64,000 nt of DNA from Pelobates cultripes (Eukaryota > Chordata > Amphibia > Anura > Pelobatidae). Within the stretch, counting starts at the first letter, position 1; each line of letters opens with the position of its first letter. The notes beneath the pieces are model-generated. The model made no database searches and was not told the DNA's origin. It saw nothing but the letters and a program-made list of their open reading frames with translations. Location of the stretch: the NCBI GenBank assembly GCA_933207985.1, contig OW240916.1:320628769-320692768 (forward strand). Reading direction: 5' to 3'. This document shows positions 11,691 through 23,889 of the stretch, piece after piece. A program made the position numbers and the translations under genes.

Positions 11691-13510
11691 AACCAACTAG
11701 AAGCTCTATCACAAAGATTAATTACAGGCAGGACGAACAGCATTGACGGAATCCAAAAAGACATTGGAGAGCTGGGCGCCTGTACCTCTCACGTGGAGGA
11801 GAAAGTGGAGGAGTGCACGGAGGCACATAATAGCCTGACGGACCACGTGCAGATCCTGTAATCTACCATTCTCACAATGGAGAACAAACTGATGGACATT
11901 GAGGATCGACCGTGCAGAAATAATTTGCACCTCGAGACATCCTGGAGGCAATAACACCTGTTGAACTCCAGACTTACCTCTATGAATTCTTCCATGCGCT
12001 CTCACCTGACACCCCGGCCAACATGTTGCTCCTGGATAGGGCAAACCCCAGACATCTCCCGGACTCAGCTCCTCAAGACGTTGTACTATGTGCGCACTAT
12101 TACCATATAAAAGAACTACTACTGAAACTGAAGAAGGATCTACCAGATGAGTTTGGCGGCATAAAAATGTTTCCGGATCTCTCTGCAGCGGCTCTGCAAA
12201 GAAGGAAGTGGGGATATCCACTCAAGCTCATTATCACTCGCAACAGAACCTCCACGACCATCTTAACACCTGCCGATCGAGAAAAGCTGCTTAAAAAGTG
12301 GCATATACCTCTGCTGATGGAACCACCACGCAACACTGCCAAACTTACCACCGAATGGAAGAAAGTGTCTGCGCCATGAACCTCCAATAGTTTCCCCAGG
12401 CACCATAAAGTTCAGGGTAATTCTTTCAACTTTAGATCACCCTAGCTAATATAAGAAAACCATAAAAAAACATGAAAAGGTGTATAATGGGGTATGAAAA
12501 ATGCATATTTTTATATTGCTTAATGTTTACTCCGAATTGATAATATGGCGCTATCTACAAGTTCCTTTCATGTTGCATTGCCCCCCTCCGAGGGACCGGC
12601 ACATAGTCACTTACCTATACAGGGTGCTTTACACCACTGCTTGTTCCTAAGTTGTATATAGTTGAGCCTAATTTTTGGCTCCTGACCTCCTTGGGGCTTC
12701 TCCACCCGTATTCTCAGACACCTCACTACATGCTGCTGCAAAATTAGCTTTACTTGTGCACAATGATGTAACTGTATACTATCTAAACAACCATGGTTAC
12801 GTAATCAACAACACTGCACCCGCACACTAAAGATTAAACACCGATTAGACATGGCTACCGCCTACTCCATGGCCTTTGAGTCATACACAGTCACTAGCTA
12901 CGCCTCTACGCTGTGGCTTTATCTTTGCAGCCCGAAGCTCCCAGACCTTCAATGGCAACCCACCCCCAAAAAACACATCCTGTAATGAAAGTTTATTCTC
13001 ATAATGTTAGGGGACTCAACACTCCCCAAAAAGACACACGCTCCTAACTGAATTGAGAATAATAAAATTAGACATTACATCCAGGGAAACAAGCTGGCAG
13101 ACTGTTAACAAATATGCTACGCAAAAAAAACAAGCACAATCCAAAATACATATAACATACATTCTCTCAAAAGATAATCATAAAATATGGAACCCACAAG
13201 ACATAAACGAGGAACTCGCCTCTTTCCATAGTTCTCTATGTAACTTGCAAAACAAGTGCCTTCACACACACTGTTAAAAAAGGAACCATGCCACCTGAGA
13301 TTCTTCTAGCCCACGTCGCTACACTACCCAAACCGGGGAAAATATCAGACAAAGGATAAAACCTGCTTCCAATTGGGACGAAATTTATCCAAAATCTAAA
13401 TCAAACTGACACTTAATGTGATAGTTACACATTGCCACCCATCCCCCCCTCATCTCGGTTTAAATGCGCTCAGTACCAAACAAACAAATTTGGATTCAAT
13501 GCATGAATTG
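11691..13510 (+). mobile_element. Dead L1 (Tx1-like) retrotransposon
   Basis: At 11691-12380 the plus strand encodes an ORF1-type protein in broken frames. A coiled-coil-like stretch with ENKLMDIED leads to the RRM/C-terminal region, of which 12023-12379 is open (LLLDRANPRHLP, then FPDLSAAALQRRK and ILTPADREKLLKK-like segments), as in L1 ORF1. At 12987-13045 MKVYSHNVRGLNTPQK is the start of an APE-type endonuclease, the ORF2 N-terminus. After an internal deletion, 13053-13275 and 13290-13370 carry a pre-RT/RT fragment with HVATLPKPGKISD. The copy is internally deleted and full of stops. Confidence 0.8.
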
Positions 13511-15999
13511 ACTTATGCAACCTACTGAAATACCATTGTACAATTTGCAAAAAAAAAAAAATGTACACACACTAAGGCAAAACATAAAGAAAATGGGATT
13601 CAGGAGCATATAGTTCAAGGGAAGGAATTCAATAGAATAACATTGTGCAGCCATTTATTTAAGAAGGCAATCTGCTGAGTGCACAGTGAATGGTCAATCA
13701 ACAAAGATATAAATATAAACTAAGGTAAACGTAGCACAAAAATCATCCATTAAGTTCAACTGCTTGCATATCTCAGCTCTCAAAACAAAAGAACTGAAAA
13801 AAAAACGCAAAAAACAAACAAAGCAGCTGTTTGAACAATTTCCAATTTATATCAAACACTGGACATAATGGGTTGTTGGCTCCAAAATTGCAACCAAATT
13901 TCTCCCTGAATATAAACAATGATAATGACTCTTGACAGTCCCGAATGTAATGATTTCATAAAAATGCATCTAGATCTATTAAAAAAACAAACAACTTTTC
14001 TAGACTATAAATTCGATATCATTGTTTCATTCTTAATGTAACCTCTTCTCTCACTCAGTTTGATAAAATCTTCCTTTCTCCTGACCCGATGGCTCATGTT
14101 TTCTGTCCAGTCCCGGTAATGAAGAGCTCCGTTTTACGATTATTTGTTTCATTTCCATACCTGATCCATTGATAGTTTAAACTAAAAGTCTACCTTTGCT
14201 TTCTCTATTATGCTTTTTCTTATCTTTTTCCAATGATTGGCAATGAAAGAAAACAATAATGACAATATAGATAATGGAACATGTAGCAGATGTGGTCGTA
14301 TTGCCAAAATAAAAAAACGTCTACAAAAACATAATCTAATGAGTAATAAAGGGAATGTAAAATCCCTTCCAACGGTAAAGTTAGACATCAGGCTGCCTTA
14401 TGGGGACTGGGATGTACCAGGTGGTTCTGCCCACAAGGATTTGTAAGGGAAACTTATTCTTGTTGATTCACTGTGGCCGGCGTATTAATATTGACACCTA
14501 TTAGACGTCTAGCTGGTGGACCTACTCGTGTTGTGTATCAATCCACAGAGATGTCCTATTTTTATTATAATTCCTTATTGTTTCTGCTATTCAGCAGTGA
14601 TATCCTAGTTTAACCTACGTTAACACACAAAACAGGGCAGTATTTCTTGATGTTTTTGAGCTAATCTTTATGACTGTTCATGATGTTTCTCACACAAATA
14701 TCAATATCAGAATGTATACTTTTCTCTATGCACTACAAAAATAAAGTATTAATTAAAAAAAAAAAAAAACGGTTTAATTTTCAACCAGATATTATAGCAC
14801 AGTGTGTTTACTTAAGACGTTCTTATCTCCTTTTCTGTCAGTTAAACATTGATCACACACACAAGGTTGTTGCAGGCTCTAGCAGTCTATGAAGAGAGCA
14901 GATGACAAGAAATTCTAAATTAATCCCTTTGTGCGATAAGGGAAGCTACATAATGTAGACTATTTCATAAATGTATGGGTAGTCTGTGCGAGTCTCAGCC
15001 AGGGAAGGTATGGCTGAAGCTGCGTAAACAAAATGATTGAAAGAATACTATAGCATTAGAAAGAATTGTATTCTTAACACTATATTGTCCCTGTCCATTG
15101 CCTTACACAGATTCCTCTGCGCTTGCAATATAAAATAAAAAAATAAGATTACGTATCGTTTTCCAGTGCCGAGGCTTTCTCTGTGTTGCACTTACACCAC
15201 AATGTCTTTTCTCATCCTTAATGACTAAACTGCTACATTTAATTTAAACACAAGTCACAGCTTGGTAACTACACGTAAAATAAAATCAACTTCTCTTGCA
15301 CAACACTGACATTACAGCAAACAGTTCGATTTGGTTCATCACATTTTTGTCTGGCAAGGAAGTAATATTAAAACCTCATCATGGGCCAGAAATTTGGAAG
15401 TAATGAGGAACATTTGTTTTTTTTTATAAAGTCTAATGGAAGAATGATGAGGGGAAACAATAGTCAATATATGGTTACAATATCTCCTTTGTTAATCAGC
15501 CTTTGGAAATGATCCACATGTCAGCATTTAGAAATGTACAGGTGAACCAGGTGGGTGTCCCCTATTAGTATGTTTTTCCAGGTGTAATTAGTGTTAGTGG
15601 AAACTATCTAGTTAGAGGAAGCATGTTTTAGAAAGTATATGGGAATGTGTGTGGGAGAGCAGGAATTCAGAATGCTATCCCAGGTCATAAAGGCTCCTAA
15701 ATAAATCAGAGAAAGGCAGACTGGATGTAGGGGGGCGGTGGTGGTGGTGGGGGGGAATATAACTTAGCATTTGTTCATCAAACTGAGAATTGCTGTGAAT
15801 TGACACAGGAATGAAAAAACAAAATTGTCTCATTTACCGAAGATAGAAAAGGTTATGGATTCCATTTTGCTATACAATCATACAATAAAACTGAACCAAA
15901 AACAGGAACATAAGAATTTAAAACACACATAAAATGAAAACGTGGTATCTATTCTTCCTTGAACATAAATTATATAGTCTAGAAAATCACACAATAGTC
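13511..15999. other. AT-rich, no gene recognised
   Basis: It contains homopolymer A runs (13548-13561, 14755-14769) and a GGTGG/GGGGG run at 15732-15755. A segment near 14995-15105 (CTCAGCCAGGGAAGGTATGG ... TTGTCCCTG) resembles the inner part of the TTAA MITE at 35942-36495. No exon was found. Confidence 0.35.
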
Positions 16000-16015
16000 A
16001 TTGAATATGTACTGG

Positions 16016-16055
16016 AAAAATCTATCTATCTGTCTGTCTGTCTGTCTGTCTCTAG
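16016..16055. repeat. TCTA/TCTG microsatellite
   Basis: A short run of ATCT and GTCT tetranucleotides. Confidence 0.85.
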
Positions 16056-17064
16056 GTAGTTATTTCATGTTTTCTGGTCTCAGCCTACAACCTGGAGTCC
16101 ATTCTTCACTAGAAATGCTATTGGTTCCAGGATTCATCCGCCATCAGATGGACTCAATTTCAGAATTAGTTGTAAGTTGGCTCTTCAGAATATCAATCAA
16201 ACTAATCAGAAGAAAAATAACGAGAAGGAAAAGGACAGCAATGGGCTGGAAAAGCCAAGGATTACCTGGCAATGAGCTACTAGGAATGACTACTTAACCT
16301 AATATCTCCAAAGAGGTGAAAAGAAGGCTTCATTAAAAATTGGGAAAAGTCCATACTCATTCCCACTCAAGATATAGAGTTTCTGGGTGTTCTAGTGGAC
16401 TCGTGTCTGCAACCTCTATACCTACCAATGTTGAAACTAAAAAACATCAAAAAAGAGATGACGCATTCTTGCTACTTCACAATTCTCTCTCAAGCATGAG
16501 GCCCGCATGATCGAACTCCTGGCTGCCTCCATACAAGCCATATTTCTGGGTCCTCTTCACTACAGAGCCCTCCAATGCCAGCAGGCCTCGCACCCCATAC
16601 AAGGATATCATGACACTAGACACGGAGGCGAAGGAGGAACTCCACGGGTGGCTCCTACACACGGAAGCTTGGAATGGCAGGGCCATTTTCTGATCAAATA
16701 AAGATGTGGTCATATAATCCGATGCAAGTTCTTACGGCTGGGGGTGCGCACTGCGGAGATGTCTCCACAGGCGGAAGGTGGTCAGAACTGGAATCAATGT
16801 TGCATATAAATTACCTAGAACTCCTAGCAGGATCCTTTGCGATTTGTAGCAGTGGCGGATCCAGAGCCTGATCTCGGGAGGGGCACTTGTAGATTATTTA
16901 AAGAAATAATCCAGACACAATAACCACTACAGCTCAGTGTAGTGGTTATGGTGTCAATAGTGCCGGGACCCCCTCCCACAGTAAGTAGTCAAACCGTTTT
17001 AAGAACAGTTTGACAACTTACCTGAGATCTGCTGGGAAATGGGGCTGTAGTAGGGCATAGGAGC

Positions 17065-17440
17065 AGTGGTGTGTGTGAGTGGTGCAATGTGTAAGGGGTG
17101 CAGTGTGTGAGTGAGGGCGGCAGTGTATGTCAGGGATGCAGTGTATGTGTGGGACAGTATGTGTGTGTAACAGTTGCAGTGTGTGTGTATGGGGGGCAGT
17201 GTGTGTGTATGGGGGGGCAATTTGTGTGTATGGGGGGCAGTGTGTGTGTATGTGGGGGCAGTGCGTGTGTATGGGGGCAGTTTGTGTGTGTATGGGGGGC
17301 AGTGTGTGTGTATGTGGGGCAGTATGTATGTGGGTCAGTGTGTGTGTATGGGGGGCAGTGTGTGTGTATGTGGGGGCAGTTTGTGTGAATGGGGGGCAGT
17401 TTGTGTGAATGGGGGGCAGTATTGGGGGCAATGTATGTGT
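17065..17440. repeat. GTGTGTATGGGGGGCAGT minisatellite
   Basis: Imperfect tandem copies of an 18-22-bp unit (GTGTGTGTATGGGGGGCA and variants). It keeps several reading frames open by chance. It is part of the hAT element. Confidence 0.88.
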
Positions 17441-17594
17441 GTGTGGCTTTTTTTTATAATATAATTTTTTTTAATTTAATTAAAATATATATTTATGTCC
17501 CCCCTCCCTTCTTACCTTTACTGGGGAGGAGGGGGGACATATTTCGATCCCTGGTGGTCCGGTGGGGGATTCCCTGGTGGTCCCAGTGGGGACA

Positions 17595-17821
17595 GTGAAC
17601 TCTAGCCCGCGCTCCCGGGCTAGAGTTCACTCTCGCGAGATTTGGAGCGTTGCCGTGGTAACCGCGGCAACGCTCCAAATCTCGAGAGAGGAGGACCCGG
17701 AGGAGCTGCAGGCTGAGCTCCGGGTCCTCTCTCTCACTCCCTCCCTCCGCCGCCGGCTGTCAGCACAGTGCCTGCGGACCGGGGAGGGAGATCTGTGATC
17801 TCCCCTCCGGTCCGCAGGCAC
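17595..17821. repeat. Chain of four perfect GC-rich hairpins
   Basis: Four consecutive inverted repeats without overlap: GTGAACTCTAGCCCG at 17595-17609 with its complement at 17616-17630 (15 bp); CGAGATTTGGAGCGTTGCCG at 17636-17655 with 17665-17684 (20 bp, 9-nt loop); GAGGACCCGGAG at 17691-17702 with 17718-17729 (12 bp); GTGCCTGCGGACC at 17768-17780 with 17809-17821 (13 bp, with further pairing inside through GAGATC). All arms are mismatch-free. Confidence 0.95.
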
Positions 17822-20160
17822 ATTGCAGGGCTGGCAGGGGAGGGAGACCGGCGGATTTCTCGGGGGGGGCAATTGCCCCGTTGCCCCCCCCTGGATCCGC
17901 CACTGATTTGTAGCCTGTTCCAAACCCTATCTGGGTGTTCAATCCTATTGAAGATGGACAACATCTCAGCTGTCCATTATATCAATCATCAAGGAGGCAC
18001 AAAGTCCAGAGTTCTTGGCCTGAGATTTTTGACAGTTTTGTCTTCAGCACAATACTGTAGTCAGAGCGGAATACATCCCAGGACTGTCCAACATTATGGC
18101 GGATTGGTACTCCCGCCACCTGTGAGATTCCAGCGACTGGCACCTTGATTCCCAAATCTTTCACTGCATTTGTGATCTTTGGGGCCCTTTGGAAATAGAC
18201 TTGTTCGCATCTTGCTTGAATGCCCAGCTTCTGAACTTTTTCAGTTGGAGGCTGATTCTTGCAGCATTGGCTACGAATGCATTCTCCCAGGACTTATTAT
18301 GCATTCCATCAATTTGCCCTCATACCTCGCTGCCTCCTCCTTCTTCCACGTCAATCAGGTTTTCTGGTGATAGTGACCCCCCTTTGGCCATCTCAACCTT
18401 GATTCCCTCCTCTACTGCAGATGGCTATAGACTGCCCTCCACCCCTTTATCCTCGATGACCTCCTCCATCTCATGGCGTGGCTAATTTTCGGGGACCCTG
18501 GTCGATCTAGGGAGTTTCGAAATCGACTCTTAAACTTCTCAAAAGTGCATGAGCACCCACCACGAGACAGTCTTACAAGTCTGCTTGGCGCACATGGAAT
18601 GATTGGTGCATGGAATGAGTAGTGGATCCCCTATCAACTCCTGTGGCAACTGTCCTCCAATTTTTGAATTTCCTCTATGATAACGGGAAGGTATATAAGA
18701 CAGTAAAATTCTACTGCTCAGCTATTTCGGCTGGTCATGCCAGTGTTGATGGTGCTCCAGTTGGACGGCACCCGTTTGTCGGCTTCTTCCTCTTTCTCTC
18801 TACTCCTCTATATGGGATGTTTCCCTGGTGCTGAATTTTCTTAACGATTATCCAGATAATGAGTCTTTATCCATGAAAACAACTCTCAGCTAACTAGTTA
18901 TGCTGTTTTGTTTGATCTCTTGCAAGAGAGTATCAGATGTCAGGGCACTCGATGTCGCTCCTCGCAACTTTTCCCAAAAAGGGGTTGTTTTTGACATTTC
19001 ACATAGGACAAGGTAAGTTACTCACCTTTCTTTACTCCTCGAGTGACCTGTCTTCAACAGTAAGTCTGGTTTTGAGCGGTATTACTGTTATATATATGCC
19101 TTCATGTCTAATCTAGAGTTCAATTTAATCTAGAATAAAGTTAGATTGTTTTTAGTATCGAAAACAGTTACGATCCTCATTACATTCGAAATTTTAGAGT
19201 CATTGCCATTGTTAAGTTAGACAAGAGTGTTCCTATTATATGGCCGTTCCATGATTACACGGTATTACCATATTTTCTTGTTTTTTCTAGCATGACCTTG
19301 ATTGCCAGACTCTTCAGGATCTTATTCTATGTTCTGGCTCGGTTGGTTTCTGGTTTGTTCGGTTGTTTTCTGGCTTGTGATGTTAAGTTCTACTGAAGAA
19401 ATTACACTCTGCTAAAATGTAAAGTAGTAAGTGTACAGCCTGTATAACAGTGTAAATTTGATGTCCCCTCAAAATAACTCAACACACAGCCATTAATGTC
19501 TAATCCATTGGCAACAAAACTGAGTACACCCCTAAGTGGAAATGTCCAAATTGGGCCCAAAGAATCAATATTTTGTGTGGCCACCATTATTTTCCGGCAC
19601 TGCCTTAACCCTCATGGGCATGGAGTTCACCAGAGCTTCACAGGTTGCCACTGGATTCCTCTTTCACTCCTGCATGACAACATCACGGAGCTGGTGGATA
19701 TTAGAGAGCTCGCGCTCCTCCACCTTCCGTTTGAGGTTGCCCCACAGATGCTCAATAGAGTTTAGGTCTGGAGACATGCTTGGCCAGTCAGCTTCTTTAG
19801 CAAGGCTGTGGTCGTCTTGGAGGTGTGTTTGGGGTCATTATCATGTTGGAATACTGCCCTGCAGCCCAGTCTCCGAAGGGAGGTGATCATGCTCTGTTTC
19901 AGTATGTCACAGTAAATGTTGGCATTAATGGTTCCCTTAATGAACTGTAGCTCCCCAGTGACGGCAGCACTCATGCAGGCCCAGACCATGACACTCCCAC
20001 CACCATGCTTGACTGTAGGCAAGCCACAAACGCTTGACACCATCTGAACCAAATAGGTTTATCTTGGTCTCATCGGACCACAGGACATGGTTCCAGTAAT
20101 CCATGTCCTTAGTCTGCTTGCCTTCAGCAGACTGTTTGCAGGCTTTCTTGTGCATCATTA

Positions 20161-20404
20161 TTATTATTATGTTATTTATATAGCACCATCAAATTCCGCA
20201 GTGCTTTACAATGGGTGGACGAACAGACATGTAGTTGTAACCAGACAAGTTGAACACACAGGAACAGAGGGGTTGAGGGCCCTGCTCAATGAGCTTACAT
20301 GCCAGAGGGAGTGGGGTAAAATGACACAAAAAGGTATGGATAGTATTAGACTAGTGACAGTTTTGGAAGAGGAATCAGTCAGGAGCTATTAACAGTTTAA
20401 TTGA
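20161..20404. mobile_element. Short LINE/SINE-derived repeat in Tc1
   Basis: It begins with (ATT)n, then TTTATATAGCACCATCAAATT, CCGCAGTGCTTTACAATGGG and GGGTTGAGGGCCCTGCTCAA. These are familiar landmarks of an L2-tail repeat widespread in frogs, here in reverse orientation. It splits the Tc1 transposase between GTGCATCAT and ATCATCTTTAGAAG. Its right end shares TTAACAGTTTAATTGAT with the repeat at 47434, so the two are pieces of one family. Confidence 0.75.
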
Positions 20405-20711
20405 TCATCTTTAGAAGAGGCTTCCATCTGGGACGACAGCCATGCAGACCAATTTGATGCAGTGTGAGGCGTATGGTCTGAGCACTGACAGGCTGACCCT
20501 CCAACCTCTGCAGCAATGCTGGCAGCACTCATATGTCTATTTCCCAAAGACAACCTCTGAATATGACACTGAGCACGTGCACTCAACTTCTTTGGTCGAC
20601 CATGGCGAGGCCTGTTCTGAGTGGAAACTGTCCTATGAAACCGCTGTATGGTCTTGCCCACCGTGTTGCAGCTCAGTTTCTGGGTCTTGGCAATCTTCTT
20701 ATAGTCTAGGC

Positions 20712-21432
20712 CAGGGGTAGGCAACCTTGTAGCATCACTGTGCCGATATAGGATTGTGAAGTTCCGTAGCATGCCGGTCCTATTTTTTAAAATTGAGGTG
20801 TGTATGCTGCCATATTCTACTTGTGTTATTACTGTAGATGCTTTGTATCGTTGTATTTGTGCTATATGAGCTATTATATTGTATATGTTCAGCAGTAGTT
20901 TGTGGTATTGTGTATGATATATATGAATGTGGGCGGTGTATGGGGGCTGCTTGTGGAATTGTGTGTGTGGATGGAAATGCCACATTGTGTGTGTGTGTTT
21001 GTGTGCATGTATGTGGATTGTTAGCAGGTTACGTTTGTGCGGATTGTGTGTATGTTTGTTTGTGGGCTGTTCGTATTATTTGCATGAGTAAATCTAGCAG
21101 TGTGGGTGGCTTCCCTGGGTTCCAGTGGGGACCAGGCTAATCAGGTACAGGCCAAGGACAGGAGCTGCAACAGCAGCTGCAGGCTGCTCTACTACAGTGT
21201 GGATTCCCATTCACAAGTGCTGGGAGGAAGTGATCTGAGATCACTTACTCTGTGTGCTACAATGCTTAAATTGAAGATTGTCCTTCACTACCTCTTCGTA
21301 TTAGCAGATATCTGAAGTTTCACTGGGACTCCTGATGGGTCAGAGCCTGTTTGGCTGTAGCAGCCTTGAGTGCCGTGTAAAGACACCTTGAGTGCCGTGC
21401 ATGGCACTAGTGCCGTAGGTTGCTTACCCCTG
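20712..21432. mobile_element. Non-autonomous hAT element in Tc1
   Basis: The inverted ends CAGGGGTAGGCAACCT and AGGTTGCTTACCCCTG are flanked by GTCTAGGC (20704-20711) and GCCTAGGC (21433-21440), a 7/8 match to an 8-bp duplication. The interior is TG-rich and carries the repeat pair CTTGAGTGCCGTG near the right end. There is no transposase. Confidence 0.9.
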
Positions 21433-22070
21433 GCCTAGGCCATCTTTATGTAAAGCAACAATTCTTTTTTTCAGATCCTCAGAGAGTTCTTTGCCATGAG
21501 GTGCCATGCTGAACTTCCAGTGACCAGTATGAGAGAGTGTGAGAGCGATAACACCAAATTTAACACACCTGCTCCCCATTCACACCTAAGACATTGTAAC
21601 ACTAACGAGTCACATGACATTGGGGAGGGAAAATGGTTAATTGGGCCCAAATTGGACATTTCCACTTAGGGGTGTACTCACTTTTGTTTAGACATTAATG
21701 GCTGTGTGTTGAGGGGACAGCAAATTTACACTGTTATACAGGCTGTACACTTACTACTTTACATTGTAGCAGAGTGTCATTTCTTCAGTGTTGTCATTTG
21801 AAAAGATATAATAAAATATTTACAAAAATGTGAGGGGTGTACTCACTCTTGGGAGATACTGTATGTTCTGCCTACCATAGGATGATGATGTCGCTGAGTG
21901 GATGTTAATGTTACTAGGGGATATTGTCATTGTGATGTTATACCAGTTTTTTCTATTGATTTTAATTATTTCTTCGCTGCTGAGGGAATTAAAGAACGAT
22001 AGCATAATACTTGCCTCTGTGTAATTAATAAAATCATGACTTTACGTCATGTTAACAGTAAAATCTGGGA

Positions 22071-22768
22071 ATTCCAATAAGATACGCTATATATTGACCT
22101 GTGTTCCAGTAAGATACGCTATATATTGACCTGTGTTCCAATAAGATACGCTATATATTGACCTGTGTTCCAGTAAGATACGCTATATATTGACCTGTGT
22201 TCCAGTAAGATACGCTATATATTGACCTGTGTTCCAATAAGATACGCTATATATTGACCTGTGTTCCAGTAAGATACGCTATATATTGACCTGTGTTCCA
22301 ATGAGATACGCTATATATTGACCTGTGTTCCAATAAGATACGCTATATATTGACCTGTGTTCCAATAAGATACGCTATATATTGACCTGTGTTCCAGTAA
22401 GATACGCTATATATTGACCTGTGTTCCAATAAGATACGCTATATATTGACCTGTGTTCCAATAAGATACGCTATATATTGACCTGTGTTCCAATAAGATA
22501 CGCTATATATTGACCTGTGTTCCAATAAGATACGCTATATATTGACCTGTGTTCCAGTAAGATACGCTATATATTGACCTGTGTTCCAATAAGATACGCT
22601 ATATATTGACCTGTGTTCCAATAAGATACGCTATATATTGACCTGTGTTCCAGTAAGATACGCTATATATTGACCTGTGTTCCAATAAGATACGCTATAT
22701 ATTGACCTGTGTTCCAGTAAGATACGCTATATATTGACCTGTGTTCCAATAAGATACGCTATATATTG
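22071..22768. repeat. 32-bp tandem array, 22 copies
   Basis: The unit is GATACGCTATATATTG + ACCTGTGTTCCAATAA. The copies are almost identical. Nearly all variation is one A/G site (CCAATAAG versus CCAGTAAG), plus one CCAATGAG copy. The array ends in unrelated AT-rich sequence on both sides. Confidence 0.97.
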
Positions 22769-23161
22769 AGATTCTATCAAGATCATCCAAATAATTATCT
22801 TAAGAAAGGAAATCAGTCTGATCTTTTACTAACTCGGAAAACATGTCTATACAGGACTTAATTTCCATTTATTGGAAAACGGTAAACCCCACAAAAACAC
22901 CATAACAAAATAACCTTTGATTGCAAAAATATTGTGTGCGAGAATTATTTTAAATAAACAAAAACAGACAAACCTAAATCTAGTTATTAATGACTTAAGC
23001 GTAAGATATTGAATATTTTCCCAGAGTTTACTCTCAAATGTGGTTTTCTCACAATGAAAAAAGAAAATTAAATAAACATTGCTGTCCCCTTTTGCCACAG
23101 AACAAGAATAGTTTGTTTAAATGCTTAAGGAGTTATTTTTTTGTTTGGAGAAACGACCGAC

Positions 23162-23513
23162 TTAAAGGGACACTATAGTTACCAGAACAACTACAGCTTA
23201 ATGTAATTGTTCTGGTGAGTAGAATCATTGCTTTCAGGTATTTTAATGCAAACACTGCCTTTCCAGAGAAAAGGCAGTGTTTATATTGCCACCTAGGGAC
23301 ACCTACAAGTGGCCACTCGTCAGATGGCCACTATTGGTGCTTCCTGGAGCAGTGCTGCACAGTAGGCAACACTGCCGTTCAGTGTCTCCATGCTCTGCAT
23401 TGGGACGCTGAAGTTTCCTGATATGAAAATACGAGGAGGTGCTTATTGGCTAAAATAGAGTTTGGCCCCGCCCCGTACATGTTTGTGTCCCTGACCCTAT
23501 AATGTTCCTTTAA
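23162..23513. mobile_element. TTAA-flanked MITE
   Basis: The ends are TTAAAGGGACACTATAG and CCCTATAATGTTCCTTTAA, with an internal hairpin ACAACTACAGCTTAATGTAATTGTT. Same family as at 1214, 35942 and 46046. Confidence 0.8.
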
Positions 23514-23889
23514 GCAGTTTTGCAAGTTTTGCGGTCTGTTTGTGCAACCATGATTTTCTTATTTCTTTTTAACGCAGTCACATATATTATATTTATATAT
23601 TTAGAGGAAAGATGTGAATTTTTTGCGATTTGTTGTGATTGGTATTTAAACACTAAAAATGAAAAAAACAAAACACATATTTGTCACCATTTTGCCCTGT
23701 GATAATTGGTATCATTATTTAATCATTTGAATTTATTTGTAATGATTTTCAGAATACATCATATACCTGGGATTTTTTTCTCTTGTTTAATTTTACAAGG
23801 AGAACATGCACAAATTTGCCCCCCCCATGTGACATCACAATGCCCTACCCATATGATTTGCCAGGTTAACTAACGCCAGTGCTGCAGTG

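Larger units (their letters stand above)
16850..17905. mobile_element. hAT-type element inserted in the DIRS remnant
   Basis: The ends are perfect 15-bp inverted repeats, CAGTGGCGGATCCAG and CTGGATCCGCCACTG. They are flanked by an exact 8-bp duplication ATTTGTAG (16842-16849 and 17906-17913). Removing the insert rejoins the DIRS RNase H frame. The interior carries a MITE-like fragment (16905-16965), a GT-rich minisatellite, an AT tract and a chain of GC-rich hairpins. No transposase is present, so the element is non-autonomous. Confidence 0.93.
16330..18860 (+). mobile_element. DIRS retroelement remnant (RT/RNase H and tyrosine recombinase), interrupted
   Basis: Coding traces run on the plus strand. 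The end of the RT is at 16380-16560, with LLAASIQAIFLGPLHYRALQ (near 16515-16570). An RNase H-like part follows, with HINYLELLAGSFAI just before 16850. After an inserted element the same protein resumes at about 17914 with the RNase H block MDNISAVHYINHQGGTKS. Next comes LEIDLFASCLNAQLLNFFSW (near 18190-18250), a hallmark of DIRS pol. The N-terminal part of the tyrosine recombinase is at 18622-18800 (VLQFLNFLYDNGK, then YCSAISAGHASVDGAPVG). Frameshifts and stops are numerous. The catalytic R-H-R-Y part of the recombinase is not visible. The inserted hAT at 16850-17905 is a younger, separate event. Confidence 0.85.
19564..21507 (-). pseudogene. Tc1 transposase, broken
   Basis: The start codon is at 21507 (MAPHGKELSEDLKKRIVALH). 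After the nested hAT come the paired helix-turn-helix DNA-binding region (YKKIAKTQKLSCNTVGK) and a GRPKKLSARAQ linker. After the second insertion come catalytic segments with the first Asp in WSDETKINLFG and the second in QHDNDPKHTSKTT. The Glu lies in SIEHLWGNLK near 19735-19765, so a DD34E-type triad is traceable. The reading frame is lost at the insertions, by a small deletion between the second Asp and WPSMSPDLN near 19790, and by an in-frame stop before KRNPVATCEALVNSM. It ends at the natural stop near 19564. It cannot encode active transposase. Confidence 0.9.
19385..21861 (-). mobile_element. Tc1/mariner element with two nested insertions
   Basis: Long inverted ends face each other. 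Left: CACTCTGCTAAAATGTAAAG near 19406 through TGGAAATGTCCAAATTGGGC near 19535-19555. Right: TTGGGCCCAAATTGGACATT near 21640 through ACATTGTAGCAGAGTGTCAT, then AGTGAGTACACCCCTC-type sequence to GAGATACTGTA at 21861. The right terminus is complete. The left lacks its outer part (about 90 bp). The host Tc1 is further interrupted at about 20161-20404 and 20712-21432. Confidence 0.9.

Noticed and set aside
23360..23421. Minus-strand Cys-Cys codons near 23360
   Set aside because: Tested as the missing exon 2 of the duplicate chemokine, but they lie within a MITE and lack the rest of the motif.
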